The notes below the pieces were generated by a model. The model worked only from the letters and a program-made list of their open reading frames with translations. It was not told the DNA's origin and ran no database searches. DNA of 64,000 bases from assembly GCA_004794655.1 (NCBI GenBank), contig SMMW01000150.1, forward strand, positions 62,001-126,000, written 5' to 3'. Positions 1 to 12,534 of the stretch are shown here, one piece after another. Within the stretch, counting starts at the first letter, position 1, and every line of letters starts with the position of its first letter. The DNA is from Marisa cornuarietis. Lineage: Eukaryota > Mollusca > Gastropoda > Architaenioglossa > Ampullariidae. A program made the translations under genes and the position numbers.

Positions 1-415
1 TGTGAGCTATGACTGACTGGCGCTGTGTGTAAGCTGACTGGCATGGGGCTGTGTGTAAGCTATGACTGGCGCTGTATGTGAGCTATGACTGACTGGCGCT
101 GTGTGTAAGCTAAGACTGGCGTGGGGCTGTGTGTAAGCTATGACTGGCGCTGTATGTGAGCTATGACTGACTGGCGCTGTGTGAAAGCTATGACTGGCGT
201 GGGGCTGTGTGTAAGCTAAGACTGGCGTGGGGCTGTGTGTAAGCTAAGACTGGCGTGGGGCTGTGTGTAAGCTATGTGGCGCTGTGTGAAAGCTATGACT
301 GACTGGCGCTGTGTGTAAGCTAAGACTGGCATGGGGCTGTGTGTAAGCTAAGACTGGCGTGGGGCTGTGTGTAAGCTATGACTGGCGCTGTGTGTAAGCT
401 ATAACTGGCGCTGTA
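1..415. repeat. Minisatellite, degenerate units built on gactggcgctgtgtgtaagcta
   Basis: A run of imperfect tandem units of about 22 to 40 bases shares the core ctggcgctgtgtgtaagct, with a variant carrying ctggcgtggggctgtgtgtaagct. Units differ by insertion of tgactga and single-base changes. The array is cut by the left window edge, so its full length is unknown. No coding frame is supported. Confidence 0.9.
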
Positions 416-1590
416 GCAGACATTGTCAGAGATTTAAATCTTTCTTGACTAGAAGACAAGGTCTAGAAATATGTTGAGAATGGCGATAACTTTAGCGTAT
501 GTAGAATTATATTGTCGCACATTTTAGCATGAATAGTTGTTAAACATGAAATCCTTGGCATGTATACTAATGTAATAGTCTCATTGCACTTACAGTCGTG
601 AAATCTTGGTGTGTGGCATTGTGGTAGTCTCAGCCTGTTAATATTGCAATAATGTTTGGTGGTTGTTTGTTATGCAGTCGGCGTTTGTACCATGTACACG
701 TGTTGATGTTTTACCTGTTTACTGTTGGTGTTTGTTAAGCAAGGTGGCTGTCTTGATGGATTAGACATTGTAATCTTGGTATTGCAGTCATTCTGTTTTT
801 AGCTGAATTTAGCGCTGTAGTGGTTTTGGTGTTGTAGCAGCGAACAGTCTTAATATTAATGAGGCAAAGGCGATCTTGGCAATATAAATCTTTTACAAAC
901 TTTAGCAAAGTAAAATTGTGTAGAAATCATGTTTAGACAAAGAACTTACGAGACTATTTTGACATACTGTGAGAAATGTTAACGCCCGAGAAAAAATGTT
1001 CACGACATTACTTTAAAATAGGGCGGTAGTCTTGCTACTTCAAAGGGAAAGCACTTATTTTAAATAAGAGTGTCTGCAAACAAGACAGCTTCACCTCCTA
1101 ATATCACTGGAATGTTAAATCAATGTTAGTGAGGGTGTGTCCCTGCAGCTATCAGATGTTGATCTCATCAAAACCCACACATAAACGACAGCATGCGACA
1201 GACTGGGTGAAGTTATTAAATCAAAGCAACTGGTATTTTATTCTATTGATGGGTTGAGGCAATTACTCGCGCGTGCATACGCACACAAACACACACGCAC
1301 GCACGCACACATACACAGGCATGGTCATACAGACTCCTTTCCCCACACAAGCAGTTAGGTAACAGTCTCTCCTTCTCTCCCTCTCTTTCTTTTCTATACT
1401 TGTCTCCTCGTCCCTTACATACGGGTACCTGGGTACCTCAGAACACTTTAACCACGTCAGCAGTTCAGACCTACCAGTCTATGTTGGTGTCACACTATTG
1501 GATTTCATCAATAATAGTTTAGGAGAGCGAAACAAAAACAGTCTAGGCAGTCAAGAAACTGAAGTAGCCAGGACGTCTGAGAAATCAGGT
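416..1590. other. Intergenic stretch, no gene recognised
   Basis: AT-rich sequence without a recognisable coding frame. It contains a short CA/CG-rich simple stretch near 1280-1320 and a C/T-rich patch near 1365-1400. Nothing else is supported. Confidence 0.6.
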
Positions 1591-1594
1591 CTTT

Positions 1595-1815
1595 TACAGT
1601 TTGAGTAATCAAAATTACAGTTTGAGCAATCAAAATTACAGTTTAAGTAATCAGAACTACTGTTTGAGTATTCGGGATTTTTACAATCAGGATTACAGTT
1701 TAAGTAATCAAAATTACAGTTTCAGCAATCAGGATTTTTAGTTTCAGCAATCAGGATTTTACAGTTTGAGTAAGCAAGATCACAGTTTCAGTAATCAGGA
1801 TTACAATTTGTGCCA
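1595..1815. repeat. Minisatellite, about 20-base units (cagtttgagtaatcaaaatta)
   Basis: About ten degenerate direct repeats of acagtttgagtaatcaaaatt or acagtttcagcaatcaggatt lie in a row. The array sits beyond the polyadenylation signals of the neighbouring minus-strand VWC gene, so it is outside that transcript if those signals are used. Confidence 0.85.
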
Positions 1816-1997
1816 TGCATACTCCTGTGAGAGCCTCTCAATGACGAGGACTGACGATATCTTCTATTTAATGTTTAAGGAAACAGCTGAAAATAAATGG
1901 AGACATTTGATCGGTAAAGGCTAGCTAAGCCACGTGGTCTCACAACCTGACCCAACATCTTGTTCCATAAAGTTAACATCTGAACATTTTTTAAATG

Positions 1998-2015
1998 TTT
2001 TATTTCATTTTATTA
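1998..2015 (-). promoter_or_regulatory. Polyadenylation signals of the VWC-domain gene
   Basis: Reading the minus strand, two AATAAA hexamers (tttatt on the plus strand near 1998-2003 and 2010-2015) lie about 200 bases after the stop codon of the VWC gene. No better signal is seen closer to the stop. Cleavage is inferred to fall shortly after, near 1980. Confidence 0.6.
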
Positions 2016-2203
2016 TTTATTTTTATATTTGAACTTTAAGCCCTTTGTAATAAGGCTGTACCATTTGTTTCTGGTTTCTGATTTCCGCCATGTTTCAGGT
2101 GATGACGTACGTAAGAGGCAACGTGGGCTGATCACGTAGATGTCACGTATGCTGGTCACGTTCATGTCACGTCGGTTGCTAACGCTGGTCGTCACGTGGG
2201 GCA

Positions 2204-4318
2204 TCAAGGCTGGAGGGTCATGGAGGTTGTTGTTTCTGGGGTCGTCACAGAGGTCAAGTTAGTATTTGTATTGAGTAACGGCGTGCAGTCAGCTGTGGGA
2301 CCTCCCTCAAACAGGAAGCTGGGAAAGCCGGAGCTCCGCTGAGGACAATCGCACAGCATCCCGTCTCGCTCCACTTGAGTCCAGATTATCTCCGCGGTCC
2401 CTTCAATGCGGCAGTTCGTACCTGCGAACAGGAAAACCCAGAATTTGTGACACATTCAGCTTTTGTACTACATCGTTGATTTTATGAAACTGATTGTTTT
2501 AAAGCAAAGATGCTTTCTCGTGGACAATCAGAAATGTGGGAGTGAGACAGACGAAGACCGTGCCTATGACCAAAGCACTGACCATTTGGACAGTAGTAGC
2601 AGCAGCCTCCCTGTGGCCGGACAGAGTCGACGCACATTGGAACTATGCAGTCCCGGAAGTAGCAGGACAAGCCACCAGTGAGACAGACGCACACCTTACA
2701 GGCGAGTAGACCCGGGTACAGCACCTGCTTCCCCATCGGTAGCGGCTCACCATAGTCACCGAGACAGAATCCTGGCGCGGTTGTCGTCGTTGTGGTCACG
2801 GTGGTTGTGGTTGAAGTGGTCTCGTGAGTGGTTGTGTTTAGTGGCCTGCAGGTGGCTATGCGACCTTCTCCTGTCAGGAAGTCCGGCAGCGGAATCTCCA
2901 CGGAACACTCGCACAGCCCACCGTTCCGCATCACTGGTGATGAGATTATCTCCCCTGTTTCCCAAATGCGGCAGTTGATGCCTGCATAAGGAAAACAACT
3001 TAGTGACAAAATATTTTGAGACGTTTAACTTTCTAACTTTCAATATTTAGGGGACAAGAAAATAATTTTGGTTAAGAAATACATATTTCGGAGCATAGCC
3101 TCCTTCTAACAGCACAAAAATACAGTTATTCGGAATAACAAGACCACGAAGTTACATTACGAGAGCATTATATATATATATATATATAAAACAGTATCAT
3201 GGGCACAGATTTTTATTTCTTGCGAGTGTGACTATGAGTACCAGACTAAACGATTATAAACAGAGAACTAGCGTTGAATCTACACATTTCATATTTTTTA
3301 AGAAAATATTATTTGTATATGTATGTACGTTTTATGTAATATTCAAGTGCATACCGTCAACAGACACAACAATGAGCTGTAAGAATAAATAAAGATGTGT
3401 ATTTGTATTTGTACAGACGAGGTGCTGGTGTTGTCCAAGACACTTACCATTAGGACACTCGGAACAGCAGCTGCCTGCTGGCCTGATGTAGTCGACGCAC
3501 ACGGGTGGCGGGCAGTGGACGTGTTCGCAGACGAGGCCCAATTCGAAGCACGTGCAGCTTCTGCACGTGCTCTCGTACAGAACCTGCTGTAAAAGAACCA
3601 GCTTCTCTCCATTCTCACCCACACACGGAACTGCTGGCAGAGTAGTAGTAACAGTAGTTTGTGGAGTCGTGTTGGGCCCTGGTGTTGTGGTGGTTGACGA
3701 GTCTGTAAAAAACTCAAGTGTGGACGTAGTGGATGAGTCTTGGTGAGACTCGGCTGTAGTGGATGAGTCTTGATGAGACTCGGGTGTAGTGGATGAGTCT
3801 TGATGAGACTCGGGTGTAGTGGATGAGTCTTGGTGAGACTCGGGTGTAGTGGATGAGTCTTGGTGAGACTCGGGTGTAGTGGATGAGTCTTGGTGAGACT
3901 CGCGTGTAGTGGATGAGTCTTGGTGAGACTCGCGTGTAGTGGATGAGTCTTGGTGAGACTCGGGTGTAGTGGATGAGTTTTTGTGAGACTCGCGTGTAGT
4001 GGATGAGTCTTGGTGAGACTCGGGTGTAGTGGATGAGACTTGGTGAGACTCGCGTGTAGTGGATGAGTCTTGATGAGACTCGGGTGTAGCGGATGAGTCT
4101 ATAAAGGGTTTAGTCGTAGAGACTGTCTTTACAGTCTTGCTATGCTCACTCTGTTTCTGGGTACCACGGTTTGGCAGTGGGTGTTTTTGCTGTTGTCCTG
4201 GGGAAATCCAAGACCCAGGGTGTTCCCTAGAAGCGCCACTAGGCCTGGTGGTGACACTGTCAAGACAGACCAGCAAGAGCAGCGCAGCGGTGAAGCTCAA
4301 GAATGGCCAGCTCACCAT
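2204..4318 (-). CDS. Secreted VWC (brorin/VWC2-like) domain protein with Ser/Thr-rich decapeptide repeats
   Basis: Three coding exons: 4318-3448, 2981-2583 and 2421-2204, with donors GTAAGT and GTCAGT, all junctions in the same phase, 495 aa in total. The start at 4318 was chosen because it opens a clear signal peptide (MVSWPF followed by a hydrophobic stretch). Residues about 75-195 are twelve copies of a decapeptide SSTT(P/R)ESHQD, encoded by 30-base repeats. Residues about 232-290 form a VWC domain ending CCSECPN. Exon 2 adds a segment beginning GINCRIW, a Thr-rich linker and a second VWC ending CCYYCPN. Exon 3 adds a matching GTNCRI segment and a Thr-rich tail. VWC2-family proteins are extracellular and can modulate BMP-type signalling; a similar role here is inference. 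The Thr-rich parts suggest O-glycosylation. It could instead be a matrix or shell-associated protein. Confidence 0.8.
3722..4095 (-). repeat. In-frame 30-base coding minisatellite (12 decapeptide units)
   Basis: Tandem 30-base units (plus strand: gatgagtcttggtgagactc then gggtgtagtg) lie inside exon 1 of the VWC gene. Units alternate between Pro and Arg at one position through single-base change, and one carries a KN variant in place of QD. Unit length is a multiple of three, so copy-number change keeps the frame open. Confidence 0.95.
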
Positions 4319-4695
4319 TTTAAAGTCTTGATGTTCTGAAACATTTCCAGAGAAAATCGGTTTATTTGGGTTCATGAATTTCTTATGTCCTCTAATTGCA
4401 TGCGTGGACTGCTTTTTGTTTATAATGTCAATTACCACTAAAGGGATGGCTGAATAACATTAATGTCTAACGACTATTCTCTTGTGCCTTCCAAACCAAA
4501 CTAAAACTTGTTCTTCCAACAGTCGTAGTATCGTTTCGCAAAACTAAGGCATTCGTTATGAAGCATGATTTTATCTCCTGTTGGAATTTTTTTCTGAATG
4601 AGCATCGACTGAGTGTAGCCCCGAAACGCCTGCACACCTAGCAACAACTACCTGGCTTTTTGACTCTCTGAAAGTGAGAACTGTTTTTATGCTTG

Positions 4696-4744
4696 CTTTT
4701 GTTTGTTTGTTTGTTTGTTTGTTTGTTTGTTTGTTTGTTTGTTA
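4696..4744. repeat. Tetranucleotide microsatellite (TTTG)n
   Basis: About eleven to twelve uninterrupted TTTG units. It lies upstream of the VWC gene start on that gene's strand. No element boundary is recognised around it. Confidence 0.95.
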
Positions 4745-4889
4745 TGATTTGTTTATTTTGTTTTTGGAAGATATTCTCACAAAGTGTAAGGGATGTTAAT
4801 GAGTATTGTACATGTCTGGAGAAGCATAAAACCGTTAACAATACGAATGCCAAAACAAAAGACACGAGTAACTGATGTCAGTGCCATAA

Positions 4890-5310
4890 ACATCATGTTG
4901 ACATTGTAGCCAGTATATAGTCCCTTGACATTGTCAACTGTCTAGTCCCTTCGCCTACTTTGCTGATGCTGCAGTCATCATAGTGGAATAATCCCTTGAC
5001 ATTGTCGTTAGTACACTTTAGTCCCTCGACACTGTAGTCAATACAGTCTGGTCGGGGAAATTTCAGGGGGAGACAGAGTCGATTCCCATCCTGGTCTGCG
5101 AATTTTCTGCAAGACGCAAGAAAGAGAGGGTTCGAAGTTGGGGTCCACTCCCATTTGTTGTGACCATCTTTTTGCACTGCCTGAACTTTAGCTTTTGACA
5201 CTATAGTCAGTACATACTATTCTATAGTTAATGAAGTCTATACAGGCTAGTCCCTTGACATTGTGGTTGGTACAGTCTAGTCTTTGAACAGTGTAATCAG
5301 TATAGTCATC
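4890..5310. repeat. Degenerate minisatellite (tagtcccttgacattgtagt)
   Basis: Repeats of about 20 to 45 bases built around tcccttgacattgtxgtxagtacagtctag recur through this stretch, interrupted near 5050-5190 by unrelated sequence. The open frames seen here are low-complexity by-products of the repeat. Confidence 0.7.
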
Positions 5311-5605
5311 ATAGTTACTAGAGGTTGGCGAGGGTGTGTACGAGGTATACTCCTTACCTAGTGTGCCGTGCAGAAAGTCTCGGCCAGTCGGTTGTTGACT
5401 TATGACCTTCTCTTGACAAATGTCTCCTTTGGCCTGTGACAAAGTGTGAGTACAAGAATTAGTTTACAATCAATTAATGTCAAGAGAGATTTTATTTTCC
5501 ACATGAACACCACCCAATGCGGGGGTTACAAGCTGTGGCGCTGTCGTCAGAAATACGACAACAGCCGCGCGGCTCACTCAGCCGATCATGATGCAAAAAA
5601 CAAGC

Positions 5606-5665
5606 ACACACACACACACACATACACACACATGACACACAGTGTGTGAGAGAGAAAGAGAGAAT
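5606..5665. repeat. Compound CA and GA microsatellite
   Basis: A CA run interrupted by tacacacacatgac is followed by a purine-rich gagagaaagagag stretch. Simple sequence only. Confidence 0.85.
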
Positions 5666-5743
5666 AAGAGAGTGAGCAACCCTGAGCAATTTTAAGTTTG
5701 GGGGACGGAGTGGAAAATCAAATTACATCTCTAATACAACTAT

Positions 5744-5891
<148 letters not shown>

Positions 5892-5925
5892 CCGGACTTC
5901 AGCTAGCACTCTTTCAACCTTCTGA

Positions 5926-7185
5926 TGCTCACGCACACAGCCAGGGACAAAGGAGGAGACCGTGCAGATGTTTCTTCTCTAAGTCCGGACCTTGGGGATA
6001 ATTTAAGCGAAATATCGGGAGATAACCTCGACACGAGACTTTTACAAGGGGCAGACAACTCAACGCTTCAAGCGAGCAGAATTAATGGAGGATCCCCAGG
6101 ACTGGAGGAAGGAAGGGGAAATCATCTGTTATGCCTATTTAGATAAGACACTCAAGCACCATCTATCAGGCTTTCCTCCAAATTGTGCTTTCCTCACAGA
6201 AGCTCCATTTTATAGCAAGTCGCCTGTTGTTTGTCTGCGTGTCCATGCTTGCATGCAGACAGACGCACACAGACACACATGCATGCATATATACAAACAA
6301 GTGATAATGAAAAGTACATGAACATGGCGCTCTCTTATAATACTAACCAGGTTCTATGTGTTCGAAGAGTGTTAAGACCGGTAAAAGAAACAGTAAAGAA
6401 GCGTTTACAAAAGTTTTGTTGAAATGGTCCCTTCTTTTGATTTTTATCTTTTCATCTTTTCTACGAGTGTCCTGGAAGCCGATGACTATTAAGTCTCAGT
6501 GCAAAGATACCCAGCTGTTTTCTTTTTCAAATCAGATCAGATTTCGTCAATTCTTGGCTGGAGTTGCTCTAAATATTTCAGGTAGCAGATGTCGTTGTTG
6601 GTGTCAGACCATGGACAGATTGTGTAATGCGCGAGTCGATGTCCACGTAGATGATTGATGTGGTTGCTGCACGAGTACGTGTCAACGTGCCGACCACGTG
6701 ATCAGAGCACTATGTTGTCTGTTGTACAAACCTCCTTCACACGCCAACTGCGTAGGGTTTTTTTTAAGAAAAGGGGAAAATACAAAATTATGACAATCGA
6801 TGTCAGCTGTGCCACCATGTCTATAATCTCCTCCTCCTGAGTACATCATTTTTCATTTTTTCCAATGATTTGAAAACCTGCAACATTTTAGTAGACACTA
6901 AGGTGGTGTGAGTGTAGCCATTTATTTTCACCACCTTAATAGTGTATCAAATCATACAGTGACTTTTGTTGCTCTTACATCTGTTCCTCCACTGACTTTT
7001 TGTAGCAATACAATCATTATGCTGTATTCCCGGTTAATCGGCCTCAACAGTTCAAACCTCACTGTAGCAACAGCAGCACCACCTGTTGCTATCACTACCA
7101 TCGACAGAAAACTAAATTATTACTACAAACAGAAAAACAATTTTTTAATGAAACAAAAATCACATTGAAACCTTCCGAGCGAGAG
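5926..7185. other. Intergenic stretch, no gene recognised
   Basis: Only short frames are present, with no domain, splice or codon signal I can support. Confidence 0.55.
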
Positions 7186-7189
7186 GCCA

Positions 7190-7365
7190 CGTGAAGTCTT
7201 CTCACCAAACAGTCAAGATCGGAGGTGGTGGTTCGTATCCCGCTGCGAGCACGCTGGACGTGAGTGACGGGCTTTATCAGCAGCCACGTATATCCATGTA
7301 CTCCAATACCCTCCCAGCTTGACTGACTGACTGACTGACTGACTGACTGACTGACTGACTGACAC
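7190..7365 (+). repeat. Probable tRNA-derived SINE fragment ending in (GACT)n
   Basis: The stretch around 7228-7245 reads ggtggttcgtatcccgctgc, a good match to a pol III B box (GGTTCRANNCC type). About 100 bases further the sequence runs into an eleven-unit GACT tail (7318-7363), a layout usual for SINEs with simple 3' tails. The A box is not clear, so this may be a truncated copy. Confidence 0.5.
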
Positions 7366-7786
7366 AGCGAGTAACACTGTCACGACCACCGCGCAGTGTA
7401 TCAGTCACTCAATCCTTTCAACACATACACGGAGCCTGACAAACACGTGTTCTTTCACACAAATTAAAAGAAAAGAATGATTTGTCTAACGAGTCTCTCT
7501 GCTTTACTAAGTATGAATACAAGAAGAAAACAAGAAAAATACACAAATGAAAAGTCAGTTTAAAAAACGATTCCTACATCCAGATTACTTTAAAATAATA
7601 AAATCCCTAACCTTTGAGTCCTGCCTTTCTGAATATCTACAAGAATACCTACTCACCTAATCGATCTATATACTCCTAAACACCCTACTCAACAAATTCT
7701 TCTTACAATTCCTACTCTACTTGTCTTTCCGTCCTAAACCTCTCCCTTCTCCTACCTGACTAACAACTCCTTGCTCGTGCTCTCGC

Positions 7787-7847
7787 TGACGTCATTTCCT
7801 TCACTTTTTTACATCACTCATACACGTCATCCGAACAACTGACGTCA
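7787..7847. promoter_or_regulatory. Two palindromic CRE sites (TGACGTCA), 53 bases apart
   Basis: Exact TGACGTCA octamers are at 7787-7794 and 7840-7847, with a near-match (acacgtcat) between them. TGACGTCA is the CREB/ATF binding palindrome. Both lie just upstream of a GC-rich region with a good donor site, which fits a promoter; that is inference. Confidence 0.55.
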
Positions 7848-7864
7848 TTCACGCTCTTTCGTTC

Positions 7865-9325
7865 TTGCACATTGTCGCGTGTCTGTTTTTTGCTCTTTTC
7901 TTTTTCTCTTGTCTCTCCACCGCACTTTGCTGGCTTGTCGCATGGGGACGCGGGCGGGCGGGGGGAAGCGCGTCGATTCAGCCGACCGCGGCCGCGACCC
8001 CACTCGTCCCGCGAGCCCCACGCGGACCGGTCATTCAGGACTGGACGTAACCCCCCCCCCCTTCTCCCGTTTTTCGCCCTCTCCCCTGCGCACGCGGGTT
8101 TTTGGCGCGCTCTTACCCCTGCGGGACAGTCTTTCTCTTGTGGCAGGCAGCGCGGGTCGTGCGGACGGCGCTCCTTTTCTTTCTTCGACTTGGTGATCGA
8201 CCGATTGATTTTTTTTCCACGAGCCGTTTGGGTGAGTGTTCGATTTTGGGTTCCGCATCATCTAGTATAGTTTTTAGGGGTTGAGGGCTGCGGATGCGGG
8301 GTTGTGTGAAAGCAGGCAGAATGTTCTGTGTGCAATGCTGTTGGATGTTTATTATTTTGGGTGTGCTCGGTGTGCGGGAGGTAGTTTGCTGTTTTCTGTT
8401 TGCTGATCCGCGAGTCGCGGCGCTTGTGTGCGACTGTATCTTTGTTGTTGTTATTGTTGTTGGGATCAGCTCACGTTGAGAAATGTATTCTAGAATGTAC
8501 TGTTGTGTGAGAGCCCGTAGCTGAGAGCGGGGCTTAGAGAGGAAGCTTTGTTTTAACCACATGCTGATGGAGGTTTGCTATGTTTCCTCCACAGGCTCCT
8601 ATTCTTCTTATTCGTATTCGTCATTATCGTCGTTTTCGTCATTATCTTCAGCTTCATGTCCTCTTGAGAACGCCCCCCTGCCAAATCCCCTCTTTACTCT
8701 TCATAACACAGTCATCGGATCATCGCTTTTGTCTCCCTCATCGCCGACTCTTGGGCACGTGACTCGGCTGCGTCCCCGGGACGACCAAGCCCTCCTCAGG
8801 AGTTGCAGGCGGACGGAGCTGCGCGCGGGAGCCCATGTGACCACTGGGCTGCTCGGGTTTCAGACCTGCAGAGGTGTGCTGGACAGACCGGAGGAGGGAG
8901 GGAGCCTGTGCTGTGAGACAGTCTGCTCCTCCACTACTATACCGCAGTGTGTGCGGGTGTCGTGTCCCCTACTCCACCCCTCCCCTCTCTCAGGTGGGCC
9001 AGCGCTGGAGCGTTGCGCAGGACAGGCGAGCCACAGGGCAGTGAACATTGTGACGGGCAGTTGCTCCCCAGGGCTACGCTGCGGCGTGTGCAGTGTTGTG
9101 TCCCCTGCATCACCCCATCCCCTTTTTGTTTTGTGTGTTCCACCCCTTGTGTGTGTGTGTGTGGGTACCCCCCCTTTTGCTCGGGGGTGTTTTTCTGCTA
9201 CGTATATGTGGGTGCTTGGGCACGCACAGGCGTTACATTAGTTTTATCTGTGCTCCTCTTTTGTTTTTTCTTTATTTTATTTTGTTTTTTCTTCTGTGTA
9301 TAATAAATTTGTTTGTACTGTTCCT
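7865..9325 (+). ncRNA. Possible two-exon transcript, coding status unknown
   Basis: A GC-rich block follows the CRE pair. It has a consensus donor (GTGAGT at 8232-8237), an acceptor (tttcctccacag ending at 8594) and an AATAAA at 9302-9307 followed by a GT-rich stretch. The longest frame that opens near here (8561-9241, 226 codons) starts before the acceptor, is Ser/Cys/Pro-rich low complexity and resembles no family I know. I therefore treat it as a candidate non-coding transcript or an untranslated leader. Boundaries are approximate and there is no direct evidence of transcription. Confidence 0.3.
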
Positions 9326-9329
9326 CTGT

Positions 9330-11530
9330 CTTTGTTTTGGTCTACGCTCATCCATAGTTCGATAGGCACGTCCGGTCCCACCCCTGGCCGATTGAGCGAG
9401 TGTATGAGCGTGGCGGCTGAGTGAGTGGCTGCGTTTGTGCTTCCCAGCGGCTCCGGGGGGCGTGACCGCGACACACATTAATCCTTATAAAATGTCAGCT
9501 TACTCACGATAACTACTAACTATGATACCTGACAAACACCTATTCCTTCACAGCAGCAGCGAGAGGAGCAAACACGCAGCCCACTGCTCTGACACTTTTG
9601 TCCACGTGTCGTCGATGGAAAGTTCGAGTCTAAAGGCTCTCTAACTTAATGTTGGTGCTTCGTGTGTGGAATGATGAAGCTGTATCTTTAGAGGACGACA
9701 AAAAACTTGTTTTCATCATCGAAGAGATGGATAAGTTATTCGTTCAGAGGAAAAATGAAAACTTATTCTTGTTTTACTTTATGATAGTTCAGAGGTCAGA
9801 GTTAGTGCACGTGTTTCTGTTTTGCAGATTTACTTCTCAAACACTTTTCTTTCATATCTCGTGACTGTTACGTGACTGAACCGTTTTGTTTTTATTATCG
9901 CATGACTGTTACATAAAACAAAATTGTTGTCCAAGTACAACCTTACAGTCACGAGATTTGAAAGATAAAGTTTGAAAAGCAATCATGGTTGAACCTTTTC
10001 TAAATCTTTCGCCACGTCAATAAAATGTCCCTCCTTCTCCTGCAGCCCTCCCCAGTCAACTGCTCGTGACACTCCCCCCCCCTCGCCCCCAGTAGCAGCT
10101 TGAAGGGGCCATTTGGTCCTTTGCCAACCTCCATGAAAGTTGCTGTAGGAGGAGCGCCCTATTCTTTCCTCGCGCAGTGACACCTCAGGGGACCGCGTCT
10201 GCTGCCCCGGATGTTAGGCTAACGAGGGGTGAGCATCGCTCAGTGCCGTGCGAACAACAACTTCCTGGTTCCTGGGCAGGAGACAGGCAAGAAGCGAATC
10301 ACAGGCGTGGGTAGAAATTTATTGTTGCGATTAGACCATCTCTGCTGGCGCTCAACCTCCCGAAGCGCAGGTCTGGCCGCATGTTTAATGATGTATTTTC
10401 TCTCGGATGTTTGCACATGACACTCGAGTAGCTAGACTTCCTTTGGAGATCGACAAGAAAGAGGGAAAAAATTTTATAACTCTAAGATATAGCGAACGTA
10501 GAATTTCATGTTTGTGATACACAAAATATCTCATGGCGCCTTATTTTCAGGGACAGAGAACGGAAATGTCTGACTGTCTCGGGGGGCTGTATGGAAGGAC
10601 CGGTGGTTGGTTTAGAAAATAAACGTTTATTCTTTACGGTGGTGTGAGTGAGCTGATGACTCATTCTATTTCTTGTTTATAATCTGAACGACACGTCTTC
10701 CTATTCCATCAGTACAGACGACAAAGCATTCACATGTCTTCCTACTTAAAGCCACCCTGTGACAGCATTCTGACAGACCTTACTGACTGAGCTACAACTC
10801 TGATGGAGGGAGTGGAGTAGTTTACCGATTCCACTCTTGACTTATCAAGACACTCAGCCTTTTGCTCGTTCCTCGGACGCCGCCATTGCCTTTTGGCGAG
10901 GGGAAGACTGAATGAACACATTACAAACAAAACAAAATAAGCACAAGGAGGGTTGTGATGGCAGATGTCATTGTCTCTAACGACGGGCGTGCCGCCAGAA
11001 TTTATTTCCGCGCATCCTGCTGCTTAGTGTCGGCTCTTGTGTTTCCGGTTGCTGGGGTTCAGTCGCTCACAAGTGAGACAAGCACCGACTCCTGGCGAGG
11101 CAGCCTCCAGGAGGCACAGGACCGGGGATGTACAAACAGGTTAACTAGGTTGACGATCTGAAGCGTGCAAACAGGTTAATAACTGATCTGACGACTTAAA
11201 GCCAACGAGAGATAAACGAGGCAAAGATTCTTATCTCGGTGCAGGAACACTGCAGGCATTCGTGCTGTAAACATTGTTATTAACTTTCGAGCAGGAATAT
11301 CCCTGAGAAAAGTACAAATTACACGTTATATTCCTTCCTCATCATAACCAACAGCTTTACTCGTATAACCATAAACCGAGTTTAAACTGTTTTCTATAAT
11401 CAACCGCTAAATAATTTTGTTGACCATGGTCTTCCTTCAAACTATTTTTAATATTCATGTTTCACAGTCTTCTATAACAATGAGAGTTAGTATATGACAC
11501 GGGAATTTAAAGATAACACACACGGAGAGA
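9330..11530. other. Intergenic stretch, no gene recognised
   Basis: No frame with a recognisable domain. Isolated simple C runs occur near 10070-10090. Nothing further is supported. Confidence 0.5.
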
Positions 11531-11536
11531 GCACGC

Positions 11537-11563
11537 ATGTGTGTGTGTGTGTGTGTGTGTGTT
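11537..11563. repeat. GT microsatellite
   Basis: Thirteen or so GT units in a row, in otherwise unremarkable intergenic sequence. Confidence 0.9.
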
Positions 11564-12530
11564 GAAAGTCGTCTAAAAACGTGGCATTAAATAAACGGCT
11601 TTTATTTTACAAGCGCTGCGTATGAGTTCTACGGTTGTCTTGATGTAGTTGAACACTAATGTGACAGAGCAGCCCTTCATGTTGAGCGCTCCGTCGAGGT
11701 GCTCACGTCACCTCGGGTTTCCTGCTTCTTTTTTTTTTTGTTCACGAGTTGGGCTCACACACACACACACACAGATGTACACGTGACTACCTCTTACAGG
11801 TACCAGGTTTCCAAGAGTTACGCCGCTGCTTTGTGTCGCTGAGTCATCTCACCAGTTCCTCGCCTCTTTCGTCTGCGAGAAGATCTGTCCTCGCTGCTTG
11901 CAGCAGACTGTTTTCATTGCCAGGTGAGTGGCACAACTCGCTAACTGCTGCCCTGCTTTGTGTTGCCGCGAAGGCAGCAATTACAACAAACCATGTTTTG
12001 TCGCCCAGGGACTATAGGCGGTGATGAGGCCAGGAGAAGGATCTGCCACTACAGTTGTAAGTCCTGTTTCCCGTGTCTACCTTGAGCCCAGTGTAATCCG
12101 GACACTGTAGTAAGGGGCTGAACGCCTGCCTGCCCCACTTGCAAATGAACGTGCAGAATGTTGATTGGCGCGTGCTAATGAGAAGCCTGGATTAAAGGCT
12201 GGTGGAGGAGGGGGAGAGGGCGCTTGTGTCTTGGTGGCTGGCAGCGGCTTGCTATGTACTTTGCGAGACGGAGTGGGGGGGGGGGGTTGGGGAGGGGGTT
12301 GAGCGCAAGTGCTTCGAACCATCCACGTGCTGGAAGAGAACATCTCGTGGCTTTTATGTGGGTCATAGGTCACAGCCTTTTTCCTTCAAACCAGAAGCCA
12401 ACAAGGTCACCAACACAATGTTTGACTTTTTGCGAATCTAATCACGAGTTAAATATATTTCGACAAGCTTTGTGTAAGCGTCGCACGTATGGATGATAAA
12501 GACAAGAAAATGAAAAGAAGGCGGGAAAGA
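11564..12530. other. Intergenic stretch with an isolated donor-like site, no gene recognised
   Basis: A consensus-looking donor (cattgccag then gtgagtg) occurs near 11921, after a C/T-rich segment that could be an untranslated exon. No partner acceptor or coding exon could be tied to it, so no gene is called. Confidence 0.35.
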
Positions 12531-12534
12531 ATGA

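Noticed and set aside
1..415. CRISPR-like array of direct repeats
   Set aside because: Units abut one another without unique spacers and vary in length; this is an animal minisatellite.
8561..9241. 226-codon plus-strand frame
   Set aside because: Begins before a good acceptor, is low-complexity Ser/Cys/Pro-rich and matches no family; kept only as part of a possible non-coding transcript.
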